A DNA stretch of 31,269 bases from Candidatus Neomicrothrix sp. UBA7884 (lineage in GTDB: Bacteria > Actinomycetota > Acidimicrobiia > Acidimicrobiales > MedAcidi-G1): positions 18,927 through 50,195 of the forward strand of contig DLRQ01000039.1 in the NCBI GenBank assembly GCA_002501135.1. Direction: 5' to 3'. Numbering within the stretch: the first letter of the stretch is position 1; each line of letters opens with the position of its first letter. This document shows positions 23,959 through 31,182 of this stretch, in pieces. Both the position numbers and the translations under genes were made by a program. The notes under the pieces are model-generated. The model made no database searches. It saw only the letters and a program-made list of their open reading frames with translations, and was not told where the DNA came from.

Positions 23959-24780
23959 GTGTCGGTCCTGCATGCGATCATCCTGGGCCTGGTTCAGGGG
24001 CTGACCGAGTTCCTGCCGGTCTCCTCCAGCGGCCACCTGGCTCTCGTGCCATGGCTCTTTGGATGGGACCACTTCGGTGGTGACGACACCCTTGAGAACG
24101 CCTTCGATGTGGCCCTCCACCTTGGAACCCTTGTCGGGTCGGTTGTCTACCTTCGTTCCGACGTGGCCCGCTTCGGATCTGCCGGCCTGGGTTGGCTGAA
24201 GGATCGTGGGCCTCTCACCGGTGATGCCCGGGTCGCATGGCTGTTGGTCGCCACAGCGGTGCCAACGGGGATTCTCGGCATGGGTGTGCTCGCCGTCACC
24301 GACGACCTCGGCGACCGCACGTGGCTTGTCGCAGTGAGCCTGATCGTGTTCGGCCTGGCCCTCTACCTGTCCGACCGCCGACCTTCCGGCCGTGGGCTCG
24401 ACGATCTGCGACTGCGTGATGCCCTGATGCTCGGCACGGCTCAGGGTCTGGCATTTCAGCCCGGTGTGTCCCGCTCCGGGGTGACCCTCACCGTGGCCCG
24501 CTGCATGGGCGTCGATCGTGAGGACGCAACGAGGCTCGTGTTCCTGATGAGCCTTCCGGTGATTGCCGGAGCCGGCCTGGTGAAGGCATCCGATCTGGTC
24601 GTGCCGGCCGGTTGGTGGGGAGCCTTCGCATGGGGAACGATCGCTGCCGCCGTCAGCGGGTGGCTCGCCATCCACTGGATGTTGCGCCTTGTTGCCCGGA
24701 CCGGTTTTGGTGGTTTTGCCCTCTACCGGCTGGTGATAGGGGTCAGCGTGCTTGTGTTGCTGGCGTCGTCGTTCCGCTGA
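23959..24780 (+). CDS. uppP: Undecaprenyl-diphosphatase UppP/BacA
   Basis: The 273-residue integral membrane protein dephosphorylates undecaprenyl diphosphate to recycle the lipid carrier of peptidoglycan synthesis; overproduction of such enzymes gives bacitracin tolerance. Both active-site blocks are present: GLVQGLTEFLPVSSSGHL at about 10-27 and QGLAFQPGVSRSGVTLTVAR near 163-182. About eight membrane helices fill the rest. The GTG start is ten bases after the pmbA stop with no separate promoter, so it belongs to the tldD-pmbA transcript. It is convergent with the SAF-like gene. Confidence 0.94.
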   Translation: MSVLHAIILGLVQGLTEFLPVSSSGHLALVPWLFGWDHFGGDDTLENAFDVALHLGTLVGSVVYLRSDVARFGSAGLGWLKDRGPLTGDARVAWLLVATAVPTGILGMGVLAVTDDLGDRTWLVAVSLIVFGLALYLSDRRPSGRGLDDLRLRDALMLGTAQGLAFQPGVSRSGVTLTVARCMGVDREDATRLVFLMSLPVIAGAGLVKASDLVVPAGWWGAFAWGTIAAAVSGWLAIHWMLRLVARTGFGGFALYRLVIGVSVLVLLASSFR

Positions 24781-24800
24781 CCCGGAGGGTTCAGCCGGGT
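24780..24800. terminator. Hairpin spanning the uppP/SAF-gene convergence
   Basis: ACCCGG at 24780-24785 pairs perfectly with CCGGGT at 24795-24800 around nine bases. It overlaps the ends of both convergent genes. No T-run follows on either strand. Confidence 0.3.
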
Positions 24801-25210
24801 ACCAGCGCCAGTGCGACGTCGCCCCATCGGCGTGCAGCTGTCAGTTCGGCCACCCCCTTGACCGGTACGGCCACGGTGACGGTGTTCTTGTCGATGTCGA
24901 GAACACGGGCCGCTGCAACAAGGAGTCGCCCTTCGGGCGAGTAGTCGTCGACTGCTATCAGATCGACCCGGTTGCCAACTGAGAGCGGAAGCGAGTCGGA
25001 GCCGCGGTCGAGTGCCACACAGCGTTCATCCTCGACCAGCGAGCCGGAAGGGGTGTCGGCAGCCGCCTCAGTGATGTCGGGGCAGGCAACTGGACCGGCG
25101 GCGGACTGGACCGTGAGGCCGGCCAGGGCGACAAGTGCAGCAGCGCCGGACCACCATGCCAGCCTGTGGTGGGCGGCCCAGTGCCTGAGGCGGGCGAGCA
25201 GGTACCCCAT
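24791..25210 (-). CDS. Membrane-anchored SAF/CpaB-like domain protein
   Basis: The 139-residue protein has a basic N-terminus, a membrane helix at about residues 18-40 (LAWWSGAAALVALAGLTVQ) and an extracytoplasmic domain. The segment LPLSVGNRVDLIAVDD followed by ARVLDIDKNTVTVAVPV resembles the RcpC/CpaB (SAF) domain of Flp-pilus assembly proteins, but the pilus genes tadA-C are absent from the window. In many Actinobacteria a small SAF protein sits beside an FmdB-type gene, and the same pair occurs here, 78 bases apart and co-oriented. GGGAGGA immediately upstream of ATG 25210 is the ribosome binding site. The function is unknown; surface glycan or lipid contact is possible. Confidence 0.65.
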   Translation of the reverse strand: MGYLLARLRHWAAHHRLAWWSGAAALVALAGLTVQSAAGPVACPDITEAAADTPSGSLVEDERCVALDRGSDSLPLSVGNRVDLIAVDDYSPEGRLLVAAARVLDIDKNTVTVAVPVKGVAELTAARRWGDVALALVPG

Positions 25211-25288
25211 GGTTCCTCCCGGGGTGGGGGTTTTCGTGGGGGATGTGGCCGAGGAGGTGGGTCGGTTCAGTGAACCCGGCTTGAGCGA

Positions 25289-25660
25289 CTAGGTGGCCGT
25301 GGTGGCCTTTTTGTCCTTGGAGCCTTTTGAACCCTTGTCGGAGGAACTGTCCTTTGAGCCGTTGGAACCGGAGGACGTGTCCTTCGTTGAGGAGTCTCCT
25401 GTCCCCGAGCCTGATGATGTGTCCTTCTGTTCGGTCTTCTTCTCGGTCGTCTGTTCGGACTTCCTGCCTGCGGCGCTTGATCCGTGGTCGTTCTTGTAGA
25501 AGCCGTCGCCCTTGAACGAGATGCCGACGCTCGAGAACACCTTGCGGACCGCTCCGGCGCAGCCCTCGGTGGGGCATGTGGTTACGGGATCATCACTGAA
25601 GGCCTGACGTAGCTCAAACTCGTGGGCACAGTCGGGGCAGCGGTACTGGTAGGTAGGCAT
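25289..25660 (-). CDS. FmdB-family zinc-ribbon protein with low-complexity tail
   Basis: The first 50 residues are a classic FmdB zinc ribbon: MPTYQYRCPDCAHEFE, then TTCPTEGC, giving CxxC and CxxxxC pairs, followed by RKVFSSVGISFKGDGFYKND. After about residue 58 the protein is an almost pure Ser/Lys/Asp/Thr/Gly tail ending DKKATTAT, highly charged and probably disordered. FmdB was named as a putative regulator near formamidase/amidase genes, but its biochemical role is unsettled. The start ATG 25660 has neither a clear ribosome binding site nor a TANNNT box at the usual spacing; the N-terminus is fixed by the family motif. It diverges from plsY. Confidence 0.88.
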   Translation of the reverse strand: MPTYQYRCPDCAHEFELRQAFSDDPVTTCPTEGCAGAVRKVFSSVGISFKGDGFYKNDHGSSAAGRKSEQTTEKKTEQKDTSSGSGTGDSSTKDTSSGSNGSKDSSSDKGSKGSKDKKATTAT

Positions 25661-25790
25661 GGCAGAAGGGCTCGTTGCGTGTTCAGATGATCGTCGGGAA
25701 GCCGGGGGAAGCCTACCGGGGGATCAGCCGTCGTTGGATGTGCGAGCATTCCGGGGAATCCGCATGAACTGTTCCCGGAGGGGTGATGCT

Positions 25791-26387
25791 GTGGGGGTGA
25801 TCGTCGTCGATGTGGCTCTGGTGGTCGGCTCCTACATAATCGGGATGCTGCCCTCTGCCCACTATGTAGCCGGACGTAAGGGCCTTGATCCGACACGTGA
25901 GGGCTCAGGCAACCCGGGTGCGACCAACGTGTTCCGTGTGGCCGGCAGGCGGGCCGGCATCATGGTGTTCGCCGCCGACATGGGCAAGGGCGCTGTTGCC
26001 ACCGGGGTGGGCCTTGCCGTGGGCGGAAGGTCTCTGGCGGCGGTCTGCTGGGCTGCTGCGGTGGTAGGCCACGTTCTGCCGGCGGCCCGACGGTTCCGGG
26101 GCGGAAAGGGTGTTGCCACTGCCGGCGGCGGAGCGTGCGTGCTGTTCGGGTATCTGACCATTCTCGGAACGGCGATATTTCTTCTGGTGGCGAGGCTGAC
26201 CCGCAAGGCTTCCCTGGCCTCACTCTCCATGGCCGTGTCGATGGCCTGTCTGATACTGCTGAGCGGGGTCCCCCTTCTGGAGGCGGTAGTGGTGGTGTGT
26301 CTCACCGTCCTCTTGATAGTGCGACACCAGGCCAACATCAGGCGTCTGCTCGCTGGCGATGAGGGGACCTGGAAGCCGCGCTCGTGA
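25791..26387 (+). CDS. plsY: Glycerol-3-phosphate acyltransferase PlsY
   Basis: PlsY acylates glycerol-3-phosphate from acyl-phosphate, the first step of phospholipid synthesis, in the inner membrane. The 198-residue product has all three loop motifs: GSGNPGATNVFR, GHVLPAARRFRGGKGVAT and RHQANIRRLLAG at the C-terminus, between about five membrane helices. The open frame reaches back to 25659, but GTG 25791 is chosen because GGAGGGG at 25777-25783 lies upstream at good spacing and the hydrophobic start (VIVVDVALVVGSYIIGML) then follows directly. GTG 25797 is nearly equivalent. The acyl-phosphate donor enzyme PlsX is not nearby. Confidence 0.9.
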   Translation: MGVIVVDVALVVGSYIIGMLPSAHYVAGRKGLDPTREGSGNPGATNVFRVAGRRAGIMVFAADMGKGAVATGVGLAVGGRSLAAVCWAAAVVGHVLPAARRFRGGKGVATAGGGACVLFGYLTILGTAIFLLVARLTRKASLASLSMAVSMACLILLSGVPLLEAVVVVCLTVLLIVRHQANIRRLLAGDEGTWKPRS

Positions 26388-26438
26388 CCGGTCGGAACGC
26401 TGACCACCGGTACGGGAAATACGGCCTGACCCCGTGGG

Positions 26439-26444
26439 TATCCT
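26439..26444 (+). promoter_or_regulatory. TANNNT -10 box for leaderless moeA
   Basis: TATCCT ends six bases before GTG 26451, with no ribosome binding site between. Confidence 0.6.
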
Positions 26445-26450
26445 GACCCG

Positions 26451-27644
26451 GTGATCCCTTTCGAGGAAGCCAGGGCGTACGTGCTCAACCGGTGCCCAGC
26501 GCCGGTTGCCGGCGTCGTTGACCTCCGTGGGGCACTGGGCCTGGTCCTGTCAGAGCCTGTATGTGCCCTAGAGGCCGTGCCGCCGTTCGACAACACGGCA
26601 ATGGACGGGTTTGCCGTGAGGGCTGCCGACACCACCGGAGCACCCGTAGCCCTTTCCATTGTCGGCACCCTGGCTGCCGGGTCGGTTCCAGACACGGAGG
26701 TCGGTGCCGGGGAGGCGATGCGCATAATGACCGGTGCTCCCATACCACCTGGCGCAGATGCGGTGGTGATGGTCGAACGAACCTCTGTCACCGACGACGA
26801 CACCGTCGTCACGGTCGAAGTCGAGGTTCCTGTGGGCAACCATGTCCGCGGTACAGGCGAGGACCTACGGCCGGGCCAGAAGGTGTTCGTCGCCGGAACC
26901 GTCCTGGGGCCGGCCCACATCGGCGTGCTGGCCAGCATCGGCTGTCGCAGCGTCGCCGTGTACAGGCGCCTCCGGGTTGGGGTCCTCTCAACCGGTGATG
27001 AGTTGGTGACCGGCACTCCCGGCCCCGGACAGATCCGTGACAGCAACCGCGATGCCCTGCTGGCCCTCCTGGAGGATTCCGGTGTCACAGGCGTCGACCT
27101 GGGCCTCGTAGCCGATGATGAGCACGAGATCGAACAGGCAATCGTGGCCGGGGCTGTCGACTGCGACGCCGTGCTCACCTCTGGTGGGGTGAGCATGGGC
27201 GACTTCGACTACGTGAAGGCGGTTCTCGACAGGATCGGCGACATGCGGTGGATGCAGGTGGCGATCAGGCCCGCCAAGCCGTTGGTATTCGGCCTGGTCG
27301 AGGACACGCCGGTGTTCGGATTGCCGGGCAACCCTGTCTCGTCCATGGTCTCCTTCGAACTGTTCGCCCGTCCGGCGCTATTGTCGATGTTCGGGCATGT
27401 CATGGTGGAGCGGCCACGTGTAATGGCCGTAAGCGATGGCGGTCTGGGCCGCCGCCCCGACGGAAAGGTCCACTTTGCCAGGGTGGCGGTCGCCTACACG
27501 GATGGCCGCTACAGGGTCAGGTCGGCCGGAGGGCAGGGCTCCCACCAGCTCTCGGCGATGGCTTCCGCCGATGGCCTGGCAGTAATTCCAGACGGCGACG
27601 GGGTTATTGACGGCGGCGAGGTCGAGGTGCTCCTGCTGCGATGA
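26451..27644 (+). CDS. moeA: MoeA/gephyrin-type molybdopterin molybdenumtransferase
   Basis: MoeA inserts molybdate into adenylated molybdopterin. The 397-residue protein has the N-terminal PPFDNTAMDGFAVRAADT block (the conserved Asp pair), GAPIPPGADAVVMVERT, the MoCF-type domain with LSTGDELV, SGGVSMGDFDYV and VFGLPGNPVSSMVSFELF, and a C-terminal beta domain. In Corynebacterium a MoeA paralogue named Glp acts in cell division with a membrane receptor, GlpR; a GlpR-like gene lies 1.7 kb downstream, so this copy might have either role or both. It is leaderless. The moaA gene follows after 55 bases with its own box. Confidence 0.92.
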   Translation: MIPFEEARAYVLNRCPAPVAGVVDLRGALGLVLSEPVCALEAVPPFDNTAMDGFAVRAADTTGAPVALSIVGTLAAGSVPDTEVGAGEAMRIMTGAPIPPGADAVVMVERTSVTDDDTVVTVEVEVPVGNHVRGTGEDLRPGQKVFVAGTVLGPAHIGVLASIGCRSVAVYRRLRVGVLSTGDELVTGTPGPGQIRDSNRDALLALLEDSGVTGVDLGLVADDEHEIEQAIVAGAVDCDAVLTSGGVSMGDFDYVKAVLDRIGDMRWMQVAIRPAKPLVFGLVEDTPVFGLPGNPVSSMVSFELFARPALLSMFGHVMVERPRVMAVSDGGLGRRPDGKVHFARVAVAYTDGRYRVRSAGGQGSHQLSAMASADGLAVIPDGDGVIDGGEVEVLLLR

Positions 27645-27686
27645 GCCATGGAGCGTGCCGATGCCCCGGAATCCTGGGCCCGGCCC

Positions 27687-27692
27687 TACGCT
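27687..27692 (+). promoter_or_regulatory. TANNNT -10 box for leaderless moaA
   Basis: TACGCT is followed by seven bases and GTG 27700. It also argues against the longer frame that opens at 27607 inside moeA. Confidence 0.6.
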
Positions 27693-27699
27693 GTGGCCT

Positions 27700-28683
27700 G
27701 TGAGCGACCGGCTGATCGATTCCTTCGGGCGGGTTCACAGGGATCTCCGGATCTCCGTGACCGACCGGTGCAACTTCCGCTGCCGGTACTGCATGCCCGC
27801 AGAGGGTCTTGAGTGGTTGTCACGCGAGGGCCTGCTCACCTTCGAGGAGATTGAACGTGTGGCCCGGCTGCTGGTCGAGGACTACGGCGTAGAGAGCATC
27901 CGCCTCACCGGTGGAGAGCCCACGGTCAGGGCACGCCTCCCGACCCTTGTCAAGATGTTGGCCCGGTTGCCGGTCGATCTTTGTCTCACGACCAACGGTG
28001 CGACGCTCGACACGATGGCGTCGCCCCTCGCCGAGGCGGGCCTGAAGAGAATCAACGTGTCGTTGGACTCGCTTCGACGCGACCGGTTCGAGGAACTGAC
28101 CCTCCGCGACGGTCTACCGGCCGTGCTTGCCGGGGTCGACCGGGCCATCGAGGCTGGTATCGACCCGGTCAAGGTGAACGTGGTCGTGATGCGGGGTGTC
28201 AACGATGATGAGATCCTGGCCTTTGCCAGGTTCGGACGGGAACGGGGCGTGGTGGTGCGGTTCATCGAGTTCATGCCACTTGACGCCGACGAGGAATGGT
28301 CTGACAGGTCGGTGGTTAGCCAGTCCGAGATCATCTCGACCATCGCAGGGGCCTTCCCCCTCGTTCCGGTCGAACGAACCTCGGCGCCGGCAACCCGGTT
28401 CCGCTACGAGGATGGTGGCGGCGAGGTCGGGGTGATCGCCAGCGTCACCGAGCAGTTCTGCGACTCGTGTGACCGGGTCCGTCTTACCGCCGATGGACAG
28501 TTCCGGAATTGTCTGTTCGCTGTCGACGAGTTCGACATGCGTGGTCTGCTTCGTAGCGGTGCGACCGATTCTGAGATCGGTGAGATGTTGGAGCGGGCTG
28601 TGGGGTCCAAGTGGGCCGGTCACGGCATCGGGACGGTTGACTTCATCAGGCCTGCCCGTTCCATGTCCCAGATTGGCGGATGA
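27700..28683 (+). CDS. moaA: GTP 3',8-cyclase MoaA (radical SAM)
   Basis: MoaA starts molybdenum cofactor synthesis by rearranging GTP with a radical SAM mechanism. The 327-residue protein has the SAM cluster motif at Cys24, Cys28 and Cys31 (CNFRCRYC), TGGEPTVR, and the second, GTP-binding cluster in the C-terminal part (FCDSCDRVRL followed by FRNC). It ends in the double glycine IGG that is essential in characterised MoaA. The start GTG 27700 directly begins MSDRLIDSFGRVHRDLRISV, and a -10 box precedes it by seven bases. MoaC, the next enzyme in the pathway, follows after 37 bases. Confidence 0.95.
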   Translation: MSDRLIDSFGRVHRDLRISVTDRCNFRCRYCMPAEGLEWLSREGLLTFEEIERVARLLVEDYGVESIRLTGGEPTVRARLPTLVKMLARLPVDLCLTTNGATLDTMASPLAEAGLKRINVSLDSLRRDRFEELTLRDGLPAVLAGVDRAIEAGIDPVKVNVVVMRGVNDDEILAFARFGRERGVVVRFIEFMPLDADEEWSDRSVVSQSEIISTIAGAFPLVPVERTSAPATRFRYEDGGGEVGVIASVTEQFCDSCDRVRLTADGQFRNCLFAVDEFDMRGLLRSGATDSEIGEMLERAVGSKWAGHGIGTVDFIRPARSMSQIGG

Positions 28684-28720
28684 GTCGGGCCGTGTCCACC
28701 ACGATGGGAACGGTTGGGCA

Positions 28721-29206
28721 GTGAGCGACGCGGTCGGGGGCTTCAGCCACCTGGATTCCGAGGGTCGGGCGCGGATGGTCGACGTGGGTGACAAGGATGC
28801 GACCCGCCGTCGGGCCGTGGCGCGGGCCAGGGTGACCATGTCGGCAGAGACGGCCCGGGCTCTCGTCAGTGGGACCGTCGCAAAGGGCGATGTCCTGGCA
28901 GTGGCCCGGGTTGCCGGCATCCAGGGGGCCAAGCGGACCTCTGAGTTGATTCCCCTGTGTCATCCCCTGATGTTGAGTTCGGTGTCGGTTGACCTGACCG
29001 TTGGAGACGCCTGGGTCGACATCGAGGCCGTTGCCGAGACCGTCGAGCGGACGGGGGTCGAGATGGAGGCTCTCACGGCGTGTTCGTTGGCGGCCCTCAC
29101 GGTCTATGACATGTGCAAGGCGATGGACCGGTCGATGAGCATCACAGAGGTCACTCTCTGGGAGAAGTCGGGGGGCCGGTCGGGGTCATGGAGCAGGGAG
29201 ACCTGA
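28721..29206 (+). CDS. moaC: Cyclic pyranopterin monophosphate synthase MoaC
   Basis: MoaC converts the MoaA product to cyclic pyranopterin monophosphate. The 161-residue protein shows every family block: SHLDSEGRARMVDVGDK near the N-terminus, GAKRTSELIPLCHPL, GVEMEALTACS, YDMCKAMDR and a closing LWEKSGGRSG. GTG 28721 is chosen as the nearest in-frame start before SHLD, giving a normal length; the frame itself is open much farther upstream inside moaA. No strong ribosome binding site is evident, so it may depend on translation from moaA. The molybdopterin synthase genes moaD and moaE are not in the window. Confidence 0.94.
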   Translation: MSDAVGGFSHLDSEGRARMVDVGDKDATRRRAVARARVTMSAETARALVSGTVAKGDVLAVARVAGIQGAKRTSELIPLCHPLMLSSVSVDLTVGDAWVDIEAVAETVERTGVEMEALTACSLAALTVYDMCKAMDRSMSITEVTLWEKSGGRSGSWSRET

Positions 29207-29355
29207 GGCCCTGAATCGGCGGTAGATGGACAGCGCGCGGCTCGCGCGACTCTTCGCGCTCTCCGCGCGTGGAAATCCACCATTTGAAAGGGGTCAGACT
29301 GTACGGTGACGCCACACGCCGGCCACAGTGGATCGGCGGGGAGGGAAACCTGACC
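29207..29355 (+). promoter_or_regulatory. Upstream region of the GlpR-like gene with CGCGC cluster and promoter motif
   Basis: This stretch after moaC holds four CGCGC copies (starting 29234, 29243, 29255 and 29264), a small palindrome GTGGAAATCCAC at 29269-29280, the motif AAGGGGTCAGACTG at 29288-29301 and an abutting -10-like TACGGT at 29302-29307. GGGAGGG follows near 29339-29344 as the ribosome binding site. The likely message therefore has a leader of about 40 bases. Confidence 0.45.
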
Positions 29356-29814
29356 GTGTTGATTCTCTTGGGCCTCGGAGTCCTCTGGGCAGCCGTGCTG
29401 GTTCCCCCACTGTTGCGCAGGGAGGGACCTGCGATGCGACCCGTCGGGAGCCTCTCGGCGATCGGACGTTTCGATGTCAACGGCCTGCGATCCCTCCACC
29501 AGTCGGCCAAGGCCGTTCCCAGCGGAGCCTCGGCAGCACGACGCCGTCGCCGTGACGTCCTCGTCGCCCTCGCCGGTGTGGCTATCTTCACCCTGCTCGG
29601 GGCGGTGGCTGTCGGCGGAGTCCTCTGGATGATCAACTTCCTCGTCGACATCGCTCTTGTCGGCTACGCGGTCATGCTCACCAACCGCCACCAGAACGAG
29701 AGCGAACGCCGGGCAACCGTTGTGCCCCTCAGGCCGGCCAACCCGTTCCTCGCAGGCGAACAGGTATCGGTGGCGATGAGCGACGAGGCAGTTCTGCGCC
29801 GACAGGCCAACTGA
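29356..29814 (+). CDS. GlpR-like membrane protein (gephyrin/MoeA receptor candidate)
   Basis: From GTG 29356 the product is 152 residues. It starts almost directly with a membrane helix (MLILLGLGVLWAAVLVPPLL), continues with a cytoplasmic linker containing FDVNGLRSLHQ, a basic stretch RRRRRD, then two closely spaced membrane helices (about residues 70-112) and a cytoplasmic tail. The opening helix with its VLW..VLVP pattern and the Arg-rich run before a paired helix resemble GlpR, the corynebacterial membrane receptor for the MoeA-like protein Glp. In mycobacteria the equivalent gene also lies near moeA1. Here moeA is three genes upstream. The frame is open from 29269; GTG 29356 gives the family-like start. 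The assignment rests on pattern memory and context. Confidence 0.6.
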   Translation: MLILLGLGVLWAAVLVPPLLRREGPAMRPVGSLSAIGRFDVNGLRSLHQSAKAVPSGASAARRRRRDVLVALAGVAIFTLLGAVAVGGVLWMINFLVDIALVGYAVMLTNRHQNESERRATVVPLRPANPFLAGEQVSVAMSDEAVLRRQAN

Positions 29815-29841
29815 CCCCGACAGACCGGGCGGGCCCCCCGC

Positions 29842-29847
29842 TACGCT
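29842..29847 (+). promoter_or_regulatory. -10 box for the tRNA-Ala gene
   Basis: TACGCT ends 13 bases before the first base of the mature tRNA, consistent with a short 5' leader removed by RNase P. Confidence 0.45.
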
Positions 29848-29860
29848 CACCACCGCCCAC

Positions 29861-29934
29861 GGGGGTGTAGCTCAGTTGGCTAGAGCGCTACGTTCGCAAC
29901 GTAGAGGTCGTGAGTTCGATTCTCATCACCTCCA
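29861..29934 (+). tRNA. tRNA-Ala(CGC)
   Basis: The full cloverleaf can be drawn: a seven-pair acceptor stem (GGGGGTG with CACCTCC) including the G3:U70 pair that marks alanine tRNAs, a D arm GCTCAGTTGGCTAGAGC, the anticodon stem CTACG/CGTAG with loop TTCGCAA (anticodon CGC, reading GCG), variable loop AGGTC, and T arm GTGAG-TTCGATT-CTCAT. The discriminator is A. CC follows but then G, so the 3' CCA is not encoded and must be added after transcription. Confidence 0.95.
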
Positions 29935-29952
29935 CCGTCGGGCCCACCCTGG

Positions 29953-31170
29953 TCAGGCGTTGTCAGCCTCGACTGCCTTGGCGAGGTCCTCGGCCAGGCT
30001 GGGCATCTCCGAGTCGACCCGTGACCAACTCGGCATGAACGGCGACTCCATGGGGTCATCCAGGTAGTCGCCGCCCGCCCTGAGGATCGCATGGGCGAAC
30101 ACGTCTGCCGTCGCCTCCTCCTCCTGGCGGTCATAGGGAATGCCGTTCAGGGAGGCGTCGGCGTTGTAGCTGTCGATCAGGTCGAGAGCGGACTGGAAGA
30201 ATGCCGCCTCAAGCGTGCGAAAGCCCGCTGAAGTCAGCACGACGCCTGAAGAGGCCAACTTCTTGAACATCGCCCTGGCTATATCGACGCTCATCCTGTG
30301 CAGGCCCGTCGAGGCGTCATCGGGTGAGAGTTCCTGATGCCTGTGGTCGTAGATGTCGGCCACATCGACCTGACAGACCCTTGCGCCGGAGTGGCGGTGG
30401 AAGACCTCGCCCAGAACACCTATCTCGAGGCCCCAGTCGGCCGGGACGCGAATTGACCGGGCCACGCTCTCGTCCATCGCACACTCGCCGGCCAGTGGAT
30501 ACCGGAAGCTCCCGATGAAGTCCAGGTAGTCGCTACGGCCAAAGGTCAGCGACAGGGCCCGAAGAAGCGGTGCTACGAGCAACCGGGTGACGCGGCCGTT
30601 GAGACGACCGCTGTCGGACGCAGCCCGGTAGTAGAAGCCCTTGGCGAAGAGGTATCCGAATCCGGGGTGGGCGACCGGGTAGTGGAGCCGCGCAACCATC
30701 GACCGGTCGTAGGTGAGGATGTCGGCATCGTGGAGGGCGACCGACCGCGCCCGCCCCGAGGCCAGGAAGTAACCGAGGCACCACCACACGTTTCGCCCCT
30801 TGCCGGTCTCTGTCGGTGCCAGGCCGTGCTCTCTCAGACCTGTCTCGATCGAGCGCAGACGAGGGCTGTCGCTCCAGACGATCCGGTGGTGCTGCGGCAG
30901 GGGGGCGAACAGTTCCCGGGCTCGGGTGAAGTCATCCCCGTCCGCATGGTCCAGGCCGATGATCACCTCGCTCAGGTACGGAATCAATGACAGTTCCCTG
31001 ATGATTCCGCCCAGTGCCGGGCCTTCCATCTCGGATGCAAGGCAGGGGATGATCAGGGACATCGGCCGCTCGCTCCCCCACGAGGTCAGCTCAGCCTCGA
31101 GGGACTCGAGGGGCCTCTCACCCAGATTGTGGAGCGTGGCGATCGTTCCGCTCTGGGAGAAGTCCGCCAT
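29953..31170 (-). CDS. gpgS: Glucosyl-3-phosphoglycerate synthase-like glycosyltransferase (GT81 type)
   Basis: The 405-residue protein resembles the bacterial and archaeal GpgS group, which transfers glucose from an NDP-sugar to 3-phosphoglycerate on the way to the compatible solute glucosylglycerate or to methylglucose lipopolysaccharides. Visible landmarks are TIATLHNLGER near the N-terminus, EVIIGLDHADGDDF, GKGRNVWWCLGY (123-134), the metal-binding DxD in ALHDADILTYDR (Asp148/Asp150), DFIGSFRYPLAGECAMD, PADWGLEIGVLGEVF and CQVDVADIYDHRHQELS. The C-terminal ~90 residues are helical. The ATG start is set by a -10 box six bases upstream. The phosphatase GpgP is not in the window. The gene is convergent with the tRNA. 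Confidence 0.82.
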   Translation of the reverse strand: MADFSQSGTIATLHNLGERPLESLEAELTSWGSERPMSLIIPCLASEMEGPALGGIIRELSLIPYLSEVIIGLDHADGDDFTRARELFAPLPQHHRIVWSDSPRLRSIETGLREHGLAPTETGKGRNVWWCLGYFLASGRARSVALHDADILTYDRSMVARLHYPVAHPGFGYLFAKGFYYRAASDSGRLNGRVTRLLVAPLLRALSLTFGRSDYLDFIGSFRYPLAGECAMDESVARSIRVPADWGLEIGVLGEVFHRHSGARVCQVDVADIYDHRHQELSPDDASTGLHRMSVDIARAMFKKLASSGVVLTSAGFRTLEAAFFQSALDLIDSYNADASLNGIPYDRQEEEATADVFAHAILRAGGDYLDDPMESPFMPSWSRVDSEMPSLAEDLAKAVEADNA

Positions 31171-31176
31171 CGGCTC

Positions 31177-31182
31177 AGGTTA
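31177..31182 (-). promoter_or_regulatory. TANNNT -10 box for leaderless gpgS-like gene
   Basis: TAACCT on the minus strand is followed by six bases and ATG 31170. Confidence 0.6.

Noticed and set aside
23929..24675. 248-codon minus-strand open frame
   Set aside because: Lies opposite uppP; His/Gly/Gln-rich shadow of a membrane-protein gene.
24791..25210. Flp-pilus CpaB locus
   Set aside because: The domain resembles RcpC/CpaB, but the protein is short and no tad genes accompany it.
25862..27196. 444-codon minus-strand open frame
   Set aside because: Antisense to plsY and moeA, rich in Thr/Pro/Arg/Ser; no plausible fold or initiation signal.
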